DNA from: Arenicola marina
Lineage: Eukaryota; Annelida; Polychaeta; Arenicolidae
Direction of reading: 5' to 3'
Assembly: GCA_964019135.1 (NCBI GenBank)
Contig: OZ025258.1
Coordinates: 35,498,126 to 35,562,125 of the forward strand
Length of the DNA stretch: 64,000 nt
Shown here: positions 36,426 through 47,164 of the stretch, piece after piece
Layout: each line of letters begins with the position of its first letter
Numbering within the stretch: position 1 is the stretch's first letter
Position numbers and translations under genes: made by a program
The notes under the pieces: model-generated
Told to the model about the DNA's origin: nothing
Databases searched by the model: none
What the model saw: the letters and a program-made list of their open reading frames with translations, nothing else

Positions 36426-36799
36426 TTCATAAGGGTAGGCCGCCATCCCCGCTTCATATTGAGTCCTTAAATTTCGGTTCCATACAGTGAGCACTTTGTT
36501 TCAAGCAAACATGTTTTCGTATATTGAATTCTCCTTCAATTAAATAAATGATTAATCTGGCAAATATTGGAAATATATTACTCCGCGTCAGCAAGTACTC
36601 CGCTCAAACTGAGCGGGAATCAGTCTATAGCTCAACGGATTTCGTAGCCCGCCCGAGCTCGACTTTCACACCCCGCTTACCCATTGCAGTTAGCGTCAAT
36701 ATGATCGATTTCACAGTCGCAATCGAAATATTAATACACGTGAAAAAGGAGCAATCTGGATGAATTCAAATATAGGCTTTATATCCCATACCGGAGCAC

Positions 36800-37040
36800 G
36801 ACCAAGTTAGGACGGACGTGGGACGTCTGAATTATGACGTACGTGGGACGTCTATATTACGACGTACGTGGGACGTCTACATTACGACGGACGTGGGACG
36901 TCTGAATTATGACGTACGTGGGACGTCTGAATTAAGACCACATTGCGACCAGACTAAATTGGTCTTGACCTGGTCTTCAGGTGGTCTTCGACCGACCGAC
37001 CAATATGAGACGTCTTCCCGACGTCGGGTGCCCACTGGGA
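36800..37040. repeat. GACGTACGT array with transposon-like terminus
   Basis: About five units of 26-30 bp with core GACGTACGTGGGACGTC, followed by GACCTGGTCTTCAGGTGGTC and a terminus GTGCCCACTGGGA. The same terminus in inverse form (CCCAGTGGGCAC) starts near 22234 and 29395, and again appears near 49545. This looks like the end of a transposon family that carries internal GACGT satellites. Confidence 0.65.
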
Positions 37041-37088
37041 CGTTTGTGTCGCTTGAATAGGGCTGCACAGTTCTCGCGGGTTCTACGT

Positions 37089-37862
37089 CTATAGTCGCAA
37101 CGGAATCTCTCCGAACATCGAAATTTCCCGTTTACAAGAAAATATTCACTGATTCGAAGAAAAAAATACTTTCTGTGTGAACTTCAAATCGGGGCCTAAT
37201 ATATGTATATCAACTCACGTTTCCTGAGACAGTTGGAAATAAACTATAAGCAAATGTTGCTTTGCTGCACTTCGAAGCAGCCGATCGGCTTGATGGCGCC
37301 ATTCACTGTTTACTGTGACGTCACTGGGCGATACCATTTACATCTTTGTAAGGGGTCATAGGTTTGAATTCCTTTGTAGTATTTTATCATTAACTCTGTT
37401 TTGAAACATTGACGCATAGTTAAAGTGACCCAGAGGGAACTTGAAATCAGTTTAGTATCAATTGAGGCTAAACTTAGATTAATTGCGCCTCCTGCAAAAG
37501 TGGGTACAGCAGAGCAACCATTACCCCCTGACCATTGCATTCCACCTCGGTACCCTCGTCAAATGACGCGATGGACTTTGCCAACCTAACCTAGATTTTG
37601 AACCAATCAGGCAGCAGTTGGATGACCTTTACATTTGCGCGAGTGACAAGAAAACGATAAAAACAACATCGTCTGCTCTATTAAATAGCATGGCAGGTCA
37701 TGTATTGTGAGGATAGGAATCGAGCTGCAGATCGGATAAACAATTGTTCAGACAGGCCCCAGTTCATAGGTAAGGAATATGCATAGAATTGGTCCTCAAC
37801 TCGTAGAGTAAACAAAGAATTCGCAAATTTCGATGTTCGGAGAGATTCCGTTGCGACTATAG
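37089..37862. mobile_element. 774-bp DNA transposon with 38-bp perfect inverted ends (family E)
   Basis: The ends, starting CTATAGTCGCAACGGAATCT at 37089-37126, are repeated as an exact reverse complement at 37825-37862. Perfect arms suggest a young insertion. It lies inside the family A element. No long frame is present, so it is non-autonomous; target-site duplication is not certain (possibly TA or TCTA). Confidence 0.8.
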
Positions 37863-38253
37863 GTCCTTTGGGAACAAACAAGAAGACACGAGCTCTTAGA
37901 ACGAGTGCGCTTCGCGCTGGTGCCCTGCTACAGCGGCGTGACGTATTCTGAGCCAAATCGTCGATGGTACGTAACCATAGATACCGCGCGCAGATATGCG
38001 AGTCATGATGAGTATTACGTCATACGACATGGAAAAGCCCATGCAGCACATTAGATCGCCTGACACCGACAGTCACTAATGAGGCAAACCGCATTCTGGC
38101 TTATCAACTGTCTAACCGTTCATATATTATATAGATACACTAGGATGGTTATAATTCTGATACGCACAGAACTTGAGTAGTTAGTTGTGCAGCCAAGGAC
38201 TGTGAAAGCGACTGAAAGCAAACAACCGAAAGGTAGGCAGCATGTACAGGCCG

Positions 38254-38939
38254 TTGGCGCAAGTGCCCCCAGGCAAGCTCGCTTTTCCAGGGCACAACAG
38301 TGTCCATGCAAAGTTCTTTAGACGCCAGTCGGGAATCGACGTAGCTTTTTTAACTTAGCTGTAGCTTTTATCATAATGTGTGCGCGTACAATCATAGCGT
38401 TTACGTATTCTATATACCTTGTTCTATCTTCTGACATCAAGAAAGTGTGTCAACACTATTTGTTTCGGTTATATTTTTGCGAATAAATGTTGGAGCACAT
38501 GACTTTTCCCGACCAACCGTCCGCCATATTTGTTTTGAGCGGATGCCGGTACCTGTGAATGCAACTTGGTTCCTCTGCTCCGTTAGCATATGACTCTCCG
38601 CTAGAGGGCGTTGTCAGACGCTCAGTTTGAACTTAAGGACAACGGCAGCGCCCTCTGTCACATGTAATTCACGTTAACAAAGTCTGGGACCCAGGCTACA
38701 AATGGTTCAAGTGGTGGCGGGACTCGCCAGGTGGCGCTGCATACGCATGGCGGTTGGTCGGGAAAAGACGTATGCTCTTAACATTTCTTCGCGAAAATAT
38801 AACCAAAACAACTAGTGTTGACACACTTTCTTGATGTCAGAAGATAGAACAAAGTCTATAGAATATGTAAACACCATGATTGTACGCGTACATATTACGA
38901 TCAAAGCTACAGTCGATTGCCTGGGGGCACTTGCGCCAA
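38254..38939. mobile_element. 686-bp foldback transposon, Mutator-like family C
   Basis: Ends TTGGCGCAAGTGCCCCCAGG and its inverse, flanked by an exact 10-bp direct repeat GTACAGGCCG (38244-38253 and 38940-38949). After a spacer on the left arm, inverted arms of about 180 bp (CTTCTGACATCAAGAAAGTG and onward, through TTCCCGACCAACCG) meet around 38550-38750. Length and target duplication fit a Mutator-like non-autonomous element. It shares its ends with the 75-bp hairpin at 22929. Confidence 0.85.
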
Positions 38940-39035
38940 GTACAGGCCGTTGATGCTGGGCATTTACTTAGAGAATATCTGGCCCTGCCTAGATCGAAGT
39001 CTCGATCAGACCCCGTAGTGACTGTACAGCGCTAT

Positions 39036-40306
39036 TAAGAAACTCTAAAGCGGTGGTGGACGGAATCAAAATTTCCGTCATGCTTGCCAACCAGTCGAAT
39101 ACGCCATTTATAAGACTTACATGATATGTGGACCCTGTCCGATCCCTGTACTTGCAGGATGCCGTTATGATACCTGCGTTTGGGAGATGTCTCCGCATGG
39201 GGGCGACACCATGCATGGGAACATACGACACGGGCAACCATACTTGCTTTTGGATAGTCAACCTGCGTTGTTCCTGGCCTAGCCTGTGCGTGTATGGGAT
39301 ATCAAAAAGACGAAAGAAACTTGGGTAGCGCGTTCAGTTGTTGTCGAGTAAATCTATGCTCTGCAAGGTCGGCCAACTCAAGCGATGGTGCGTGGTTCGA
39401 ACCCCACATGTGTACATGTTCGTGCAGAATAAATCTGATCCCATGTTTTTTCATCAGATAAGATAAGATACAATTGATAAAACGTCGGTAGACACACTAT
39501 TTTGCCAATCTCGTTGGGGGGAAGGGGGGGGGGGGTGACGCCTGAGAGAGCGGTCATTTCTGTCGGAAAAAATACGCCAAAAGAGAGGACAAGTGTGATG
39601 AAAAAGATATAGAGCTAACATTTCTGATGAAAGGAGTAGAACTAATATTTTAAAACGTGCAACCCGGTGTGTGGAGGGGGAAGGGGTTGCCCGGGTAAAA
39701 ACCAAACCGAGTGATTCTGCGTGGAGCGGCGCCTTATGGAGCGGGTCAATGAAAAAAATACCCCTTTCAAACGGATTTTGGAGGTGAAATGGGCGGGGAG
39801 ACTTTACCGCGGAACCTTAATTTTTAACAAACCCAGCATTGTATGAAGGGATTAAGTACCTCTCCTTGAGGTAGACACCACAAAGATTAACATTGAAACT
39901 ATTAATAATAAGTATATTAATAATAAGTATAATAATAAGTACCCGTCCTCCGTACTCAATGGGGCCGCCTCGATAAAACAAGCTAAGCTCGCGTGAGCAA
40001 CAGAAAAAAATGACCAAAGGTCCTGATATTTGTATTTTATATCATTTGGTGTTGTCTACAGTGAGTTCATATTGAGATATCGAGAAGAAAGCTCGAGAGG
40101 CGGAATAAACGGCCACATATAAATAGTACTCACTAGGTGGCGCCACCGTGACCCTGCGTACTACCTTAACATCCGTTGTGTCTTAATATATATTGATTGC
40201 CTTGAGTACGAATCCTACGAATTCACTAAAAATAGCCATCACTCGTACGCGTGAGTGAATACACGAATAGATTCGCACAAACACTGGCTCAGACCCGCGG
40301 GGTATA
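39036..40306. other. Intergenic with dispersed repeat family B copy (39530-39815)
   Basis: 39530-39815 matches 17880-18135. A GGTTCGAACCC (box B-like) word at about 39392 may mark a tRNA-derived fragment, but a cloverleaf could not be drawn. Nothing else is recognised. Confidence 0.4.
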
Positions 40307-40385
40307 CGGTATAGGCTATACAGTTCTCGCGATCGGGCCGCGAGACTTCAGTTTTGGGGACAAACAAACACACGTGCTCTATGTA
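40307..40385. mobile_element. Family A transposon end fragment
   Basis: Words ATAGGCTATACAGTTCTCGCG and GGGGACAAACAAACACACGTG resemble the left end of copy 3 (37057). The remainder is missing. Confidence 0.45.
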
Positions 40386-41214
40386 TAGGCAGCTATACAA
40401 GTCAATTTCTTTCCAGGTTTATTCTAAAGCCTATGAGTACCATTTCACTAAATATGGCTATGGTAGGTGTACGTTAAGATATTTAGAGGCGATGAAGCTC
40501 GATCGATTGGATTTTGGGGTTTCACAGGACATTCCACCAAGTAATTAAACATTGTTGTTACGGTCCATGTCACTTGATTCAACTGAATGTAGGTTACAAA
40601 ACCATACCAACTTCGCCCTACCACGGCAATCTGTAGTCTCAGTACAAAGCTACGAGGGATTTTTATGAAGGAAAATCTTAGATTTTTTCGTCATCTATCA
40701 GTACGTTGGTGTGGACGGTTTAACTGTTTGAGCACAAACGTTAATTACTTTATTTATACTGTAATGCCAAGTTACCTGTGGCGGGAGAATTTTTATATTC
40801 ACGGTGGCGACGACTGTCGGTGGGTGTACTATGTATGTGCTATCGTGCATGCCCATCGGTTGGCGCGCAATTGCGCATTTCGTCATTTCTTTGTTTGCTG
40901 CCAACGAGGTAGTACAAGTAGACAACTCTGACGCTGTTATACAAATCTTGGTGGTCTACTGAGACGAGAAGTTAATCAAGCCACAGGTGTATATTTATGG
41001 CTCGCCACCTGTCCAGCCCCAGCCCCGAGGCTGTGTTGAATAAACGCTTATTGAGACAATCTGTCTTCGGTCTTATTAACACCTGGCCCACAGCACTGTT
41101 ACATTGGTATGTCTGTGTGTGTGGGTGTATCTGGCTGGGCGCGCTTTGTAGGTCGCAAAACGCAATAATTCGTTCTGTAAGTTTAACCATCCATATATGG
41201 CAAGCCAAAGTGGA
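40386..41214. other. Intergenic; possible decayed LTR near 40990-41104
   Basis: The word AATAAACGCTTATTGAGACA, then CTTCGGTCTTATTAACACC and an end TGTTACA followed by TTGGTAT resembles the 3' part of an LTR and a primer-binding site of a Ty3/gypsy-type element. No partner LTR or coding part is visible. This is weak. Confidence 0.25.
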
Positions 41215-41550
41215 ATTTAATAGAGTATTTGCATATATGTTCAAATATTTGCACATATATTCAAATATTTGCACATATGTCCAAATGAAATACACATTAT
41301 GTGTAACTCAAACGCCCATATGTTCAAATAAATTTAACATATGTTCAATTCAATTAAAGATATCTTTAGATATCCCTATTTATATAAGTGCAAATGAATT
41401 GTACATATGTACAATTAAAAATTAATGTTATCATTAATTCGAATTAATGTTATCATTAATTCGAATTAATGATATCATTAATTCAAATGAATTTTATCAT
41501 TAATTCGAATTCATGTTATCATTAATTCAAGTTGATGTTATCAGTAATAA
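41215..41550. repeat. AT-rich palindromic tandem array
   Basis: First CAAATATTTGCACATATGT-like units, then about five units of 22-23 bp with core ATGTTATCATTAATTCGAAT (41420-41545). Each is rich in self-complementary TTAATTCGAATTAA-type sequence. Confidence 0.85.
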
Positions 41551-42024
41551 CTGATAGCCGCGGCTATGTTAGTAATACATGTCAGATTGAAGACAAAACA
41601 ATTGCAAAAATGATAAAGGGTCAAGTAGATCATACGCGTTTGAGAGAAGCGTAAGTGACAAACAGCTCACCATGGACAGTGGTGCCTTAGATAAACTTGA
41701 TACAGGTGACGTGGTAATGGTAGATAGGCCGGGGCTTCACAATAAAATCATTCTTGCAGGAGAGAGGTGTCGAAATACGTTAGGTTTAGATTTAGTTTAT
41801 TTATAACCAAATGGCCTCAGGCCCAAGGTTCAAAACAAAAAGAACAATAACGAGTTGAATATGTACATCAGTCACACAAAGTTAACATTGTTCGTCCCAG
41901 AAGCAGACTACGAAATAGAAATTGTATGATGCAGTTTCTTTTGTCTTCATGTATATCATTGTTACACCATTTGAAGAGCATTATATACTGAGCTAAAAAA
42001 GAGGAAAAGTTCGCTGCCATTTTA

Positions 42025-42205
42025 TAACTGTTGTTGAAAAACCTCCACAGTGTGCAGTTCTACAAGGTGCTGACCATCTGTACCGGTTAAACAATTAGAT
42101 TAAGGATTGATGAGAGCAGCCGTCTTTACTTGTGAGTGTTTACGCCCGTGTAGTTTCTTCTCAAGGCGACACAGTGATGTTTGCAACTCTTGATTCGTTA
42201 TAATT
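42025..42205. repeat. Dispersed repeat family F, copy 1
   Basis: Words GTTTAAACAATTAGATTA-like, TTACTTGTGAGTGTTTACGC, CCGTGTAGTTTCTTCTCAA and CAGTGATGTTTGCAACTCTT appear in reverse complement at 52205-52385. Ends carry CACAGTGTGCAGTTCTAC. Class not determined. Confidence 0.55.
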
Positions 42206-42980
42206 GCGCTCCAACTTGTTTGGGGAGGATGTGCGAGGTTGTTTGGGCCGGATAGCTGCCTCCTCTTGCGTACATCTATCTGTTGGGCGAAAAGAAATAA
42301 CATTATATAATGGAACGTAAATTTAATTTACAAGACAAATGATGCAGGGTGTTTATTTGCAGTTTCTGGAGCAGATTTGGCGCATCAGCAAGTGTGGGCA
42401 CAACAGTCCACACAAGTTTATCCCTATGAATCAAAATATTGAAGTTTAATCATGAATAAAAAGCTTTATTCATACATAATAAAAATAATCTTAAGAATAC
42501 TGCGGTAGCTGATGTTTAGCGCTGTTTCCGCTTAACTGTAAAATAGGGTACTGCGGTAACTGATGTATAGCTCTGTTTCCGTATGTAGTCCGCTTAACTG
42601 TAAAGTTGGACACTGTGGTAATTGGTGTCTACCTTCGGTTATTCCTCTGTAAACCTCTATTTCAGTGTATCTCACGTGTTACTCACGCCTACCACTTACC
42701 ACAAGAATCCACTTCGTGGGGCCTAACATGGAAGATGGACCATGAGTGGATACAAACAATAGACCACTGCCAATGCAATGTTAAATGTTAGATTTACGCG
42801 AGTTAATAAACGAACGGCTTTCCACCATGAAACGGTCTCATTTGCTCTGTCGTCGATAAAGAAACAACCCGATATATGGCATAGAGAGAGAAAGGACTCG
42901 AGAATCCTGGTCAGAAATTAGGATTGAAGTCCAACACACCCAGCCCAAACAAACCAGGTGACGACTCCCAACCAGTCGTG
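42206..42980. other. P450 upstream region, nothing certain
   Basis: No promoter element is convincing. Sequence from about 42935 (GCCCAAACAAACCAGGTGAC) onward is conserved in the broken exon copy at 57195-57590, so the duplicated unit included 5' UTR. Confidence 0.4.
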
Positions 42981-45900
42981 ATGTTCGCCATTTTCTGGGA
43001 CAATCTCATGCAGACATGTATCGTCTTTGTCGTCGTCTTTCTGCTGAGTTATAACTACGTGTCGCGGGAGCCATGGCGACACCTGCCCCCAGGACCCTGG
43101 AGATTCCCCCTCATCGGCTCCCTTGCATTTCTGGGCGCCGACATGCGGAAACCTTTTCGGCGCATGGCCAAGAAATACGGAGATGTCTTTACGGTGTACT
43201 TGGGAGTACGCCGGTGTATCATTCTTAACGGACATGACGTCATAAAGGAAGCCTTGGTGAAACATAGCCACGCGTTTTCAGGGCGTCCGTCGGTATTCTT
43301 CATTGAAGATTTAACACGTGGATTGGGTCAGTATGATGCCATCTGTAACCATAATCGTTTCTTCTTTTTGTTGGATAATTGTCATTTTTATCACATACTA
43401 AAAAAAGTTTTTAAATCGGTGTCAGTTTCAATAATTATTAACTGAAACCGATATGTTATTACGAACATTTCGGGTTATACCATTACCCAATTATATAATA
43501 ATGATAAGATTTCACTTTCAATTAATTATTAACTAGGAGGGGCGGATCTAGGAGTTTGGCAGGAGGGGCGGATCTAGGAGTTTGGCAGGATGGCTGGGTT
43601 CACCGAAAATTTGCGTTACCAGGAGGGGGTGTGGGGGGTTGAAAATGACGGGACAGAACGTTTCTTTCTCCGAAAGGTCATTGAAAATATTTCAGCTTCA
43701 ACGACTTTACCGGTTCTTTTCAACACACACCATTTATTACTATCCTACCGGGGGAGTATTTTGCCTATTTTTTAACGAAAGGTAGGGAGGCAAACTGTGC
43801 CCCCCTGGATCCGCCACTGATAGTGCAATTGTTTGCTGCGGTCAACAGGCATGGGGTTGTGCTGAATATTTCTCCTTGACGACCTCCGATGTAAACATAA
43901 TCGATGATGTATCAAGTTGGTATATATATATGCTGTGAAACTTGAATAAGTTAAAGAAGAGTAATGTCCATGTGAATGCGATCGATGATGGTGACAGCAA
44001 TTCACCAAGGACTTCAAGAGAGGTATCATAACCACGCACCATTACAAGTGGTGTTGTCAACGATGGAATGGCTGGACGCACAGTGTGACCAGGATTGTGT
44101 CATTATTCATTAGGTGTGGTGTCTACCCAGGGCGAGTTTTGGAAGAAGCAGCGTCGTTTCGCGCACACCGTCCTCAAAGATTTTGGCTTCGGGCGAAGTT
44201 TGATGGAGGCTAAGATCGGAGAGGAGGTGGCTGCCTTCCTGACCGTCCTGGATCGTACAGCCGGACAACCGTTGGACTTCTACAACCGTGTCCAAATGGC
44301 CGTCGCCAACATCATCGGCTCCGTCTCTTTTGGCGATCGCTTCGACTACGAGGATCCCAAGTTCAAAAATTACTTGAAAATGATGGTCGACGGCTTCGAT
44401 ATCGTCGGCAATTCAGGGTTTCTCAATGTATTTCCTTACCTGCGATTTCTTCCGGGGGATTTGTTTAAGTATAAAATGTGTATGGAGACTACGGAGTTTA
44501 TGAAGTCGGAGTTTCGGGAGATGATCCAGAAGCACAAAGATGCCGGGATCTGGGGCGACGAGCCGACTGACTTCGTAGATGCTTTCCTGAGAGCCATGGA
44601 GGAGCAGGAGGGGGATCCGGACTCGACCTTCTCAGGTGGGTGGCCTACCCGGCCAGGGAGATGGGGGTGTCTGGTGTAGAGGTTAGTGCACTTGGTGTAG
44701 TGGTTAGCGCACTAGACTGCTGATCTGGGGTGGTCTGGGTTGAGTTGCGGAGCACGATCGACCGCCGCGAACAATTTGTTGCAGGCATATCCACTAAATA
44801 ATTAACCATAATTTGGAAATAACAGCACACTCAACGATATGCAACGATATTTACAGGTTATCCCTACGTATTTTAGAAGAATCGTCGTCCAGATTTGAAT
44901 ATTATAATGCGGGACTACTCTCGCTGAGACGTTCGATCGCGGTCCGTGCTCCGCAACTCAACCCAGGTGTAGTGGTTAGGGCACTAGACCGCTGATCTGG
45001 GGTGGTTAGCGCACTATACCGCTGATATGGCGTGGTCTGGTGTAGTGGTTAGTGTACTAGACCGCTGATATGGGGTGGTTAGCCGCCTAGACCGCTGATA
45101 TGGGGTGGTCTGGTGGTTAGCGCACTAGACCGTAGATCAATAGGTCATGGGAGCCTCGCTGGCGTAGTGGTTTACGCAATAGGCCACAGCTTTATTACCT
45201 GGGTTCGAATCCAGGACTTAGCAACATGTGCATCGACTGCATAATATGTGGCACTTGATTGGCTATATGAGGAATATCGCATACTCATTCTGACTCCTCT
45301 CGTGTTATTGGACGCATTCGGCTCCAACATACGCTCCTACCAATACTATTATAACCCACTTTGACACTATTATGTGGCCTATCTCACTGTGGCAGTGGAC
45401 CAGCTGGTAGCTGTTGTGAGCGATCTGTTCGGCGCCGGCACAGAGACCACCACCACCACCCTTACCTGGATGGCCATCTACCTCCTCCATCACCCAGACG
45501 TCCAGGAGAAGATCTGCCAGGAAATCGATGACGTCATCGGCTCGCAGCGTGCCCCGTCCATGTCGGATAAATCCAAGATGGCGTACACGGAGGCAACTCT
45601 CTGCGAGCTGCAGCGTCTCGCGGATACCGTGCCCTTCAGCGTCCCACATGGGACGTCAGAGGACGTCTGGTTCCGTGGCTACTTCATCCCCAAGGGCAGC
45701 TATATTCTGCCCAACTTGAACAGCGCTCACAGGGATCCTGACTTGTGGCCACAGCCAGAGAAGTTCGACCCGACTCGCTTCCTGGACGAAGACGGCAAGT
45801 TCAAAAAGCAGGAGCAACTGATTCCGTTTTCTGTCGGTAAGTATATAACATTAGTTTTTTCATTTGATGGCACATTTTGTGTCTATGGTGATTTGCCTTT

Positions 45901-46262
45901 AAGCCATCAATCGCATATTGCAGGACACACTCACATTTAACTATTCCCACAAGAGCTTCTCGTGTGATTGTGGTAGTTTTAGATGCGGCATGAATAAATC
46001 TAGCGCGTGTGGTTTGAGATTATTGGATTTAATTACACCGTGTCGACCTGTAACGTTACACATGTTGTGTGTCCTTGTTTCAGGCCCACGGGTGTGTCTG
46101 GGCGAGGGTCTGGCTCGGATGGAGCTCTTCCTCTTCGTCACCTCCATCTTACAGAGGTTCACCCTCACCCTCCCCCCGGGCCACCCACTCCCCAACCTCA
46201 CCGGACGTCTGGGTATCACCAACATCGCCCCCAAGTTCAAGGTCATTTTGCAACACCGCTGA
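42981..46262 (+). CDS. Cytochrome P450, CYP2-type (clan 2), complete
   Basis: Four exons with GT-AG borders and one frame: 42981-43326, 44114-44635, 45396-45836 and 46084-46262 (TGA), 495 residues, the usual microsomal P450 length. Residues 11-25 form the ER membrane anchor, followed by the hinge PPGPW (36-40). The oxygen-binding helix has AGTETT (303-308), then the ExxR pair Glu360/Arg363 in CELQR and the FDPTRF block. The haem loop [11 protein letters not shown] has Cys441 as thiolate ligand and is split by the last intron. All catalytic signatures are present, so it should be an active haem monooxygenase using NADPH-P450 reductase. The substrate cannot be told. The start is the ATG directly before the membrane anchor; upstream sequence in frame has no earlier ATG. 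A broken copy of exon 1 lies 14 kb downstream on the other strand. Confidence 0.93.
43535..43820. mobile_element. Small hAT-like non-autonomous transposon in P450 intron 1
   Basis: The left end GGGGCGGATCTAGG (duplicated at about 43538 and 43565) pairs with CCCCCCTGGATCCGCCACTG at about 43801-43820. Ends of the form CAGTGGCGGATCCAGG are typical of hAT-type miniature elements. A similar unpaired end occurs at about 51070. Target-site duplication was not resolved. Confidence 0.55.
44665..45230. repeat. tRNA-like repeat cluster in P450 intron 2
   Basis: At least five direct copies of a GTAGTGGTTAGCGCACTAGA-type unit, which resembles a tRNA A box, with GACCGCTGATCTGGGGTGGT between them. A segment with TTGAGTTGCGGAGCACG (about 44740) recurs inverted near 44945. 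The last unit (about 45150-45225) has both TGGCGTAGTGG and GGGTTCGAATCC with a pairing T arm, but no matching acceptor or anticodon stem. I read the cluster as tRNA-derived SINE heads rather than tRNA genes. Confidence 0.5.
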
Positions 46263-46528
46263 TACTAATACGTCATACGTGAAACATAAAACGGCGAGCG
46301 TGGCTCTTTCCGGACTGTCAAGTTAGATTATTCAAGACGACAGTACCAAATTACACGGTTATATCTATGAAGAACGGTAATTGTTGCAATTTTGTAATCT
46401 TTAATTGAGGTGGATATAGATTATATGCATGTCAAAGCAAATGGAAACGTACGGGTTTAATTCAGATAACAAAACTAATTGAAGTTATAAGTTATGAATA
46501 CTGAGGACGGTCCTTAATATTGGTCATT

Positions 46529-46534
46529 AATAAA
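46529..46534 (+). terminator. Polyadenylation signal for the P450 gene
   Basis: AATAAA 267 bp after the stop codon, the first on the plus strand downstream. Another AATAAA occurs at about 46740. Confidence 0.5.
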
Positions 46535-46539
46535 ACAAA

Positions 46540-47164
46540 ATTGGCATTCAAAAACTACGGGGTAAATTGATATGCAATCCAAAGGGTTAATAGCAGATTG
46601 TGTGATACTGTACTTCATGTTACAAATATGGGATTAATAACTGTATTTGCCCTGAATACGTGTTACATTATCATCATGCCCTATAATTGAACAATGACGG
46701 TAATATCCAACTTAGACTAAATGGATTAAACCATGAAACGAATAAAAAACAGTTAAATAGCTGTATTTTCATGCAGGATTGTGACCTTACATCTTTCTAG
46801 TATCTCACATCCTCATATGGCAGAAGTAACCATATGACATGACACCTTGATTTAACGATTTTAATGCTCGTTCTGGTTTATTGCCAGATTATATTCTTGA
46901 TGATGAAACAATTCATATGCCATGTGTAAACTGGTATGGCAGTGATGATTTGCACTAAGATAGAAAATCTTGTGACAGAGCAGGAAAGAATAATTTTTGT
47001 AGATCGCTTATATCGGTTTGTCAGATATTTGTTATTCATATTGTAAATGGTAGGATAAAGAGAGTTGGGAATGTCATTTTTACTTGTATCACACCTCAAT
47101 GGGGTAGCGTTGTAGATTACTGTATCATGCCCTCGGTACTATTTAAGCAAATGTAAAATTTGAG
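46540..47164. other. Intergenic AT-rich, nothing recognised
   Basis: No gene or repeat is recognised between the P450 3' end and the LINE fragment. Confidence 0.4.

Larger units (their letters stand above)
37057..39035. mobile_element. Non-autonomous DNA transposon, family A, copy 3, with two nested insertions
   Basis: Starts ATAGGGCTGCACAG and ends CTGTACAGCGCTAT, in the same orientation as copy 2. Its interior is split by a 774-bp element (37089-37862) and a 686-bp foldback element (38254-38939). Removing these leaves about 510 bp that matches the other family A copies. Confidence 0.75.

Noticed and set aside
39350-39420. Possible tRNA with GGTTCGAACCC
   Set aside because: No cloverleaf could be drawn and no A box fits.
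40990-41104. LTR of a Ty3/gypsy-type element
   Set aside because: Only the end-like word and an AATAAA support it, with no partner LTR or coding part; kept as a low-confidence note only.
41420-41545. CRISPR-like array
   Set aside because: Units are directly contiguous, AT-rich palindromes without unique spacers, in a eukaryotic context.
45150-45225. Possible tRNA gene
   Set aside because: A box, B box and T arm are present but acceptor and anticodon stems do not pair; more likely a tRNA-derived repeat.
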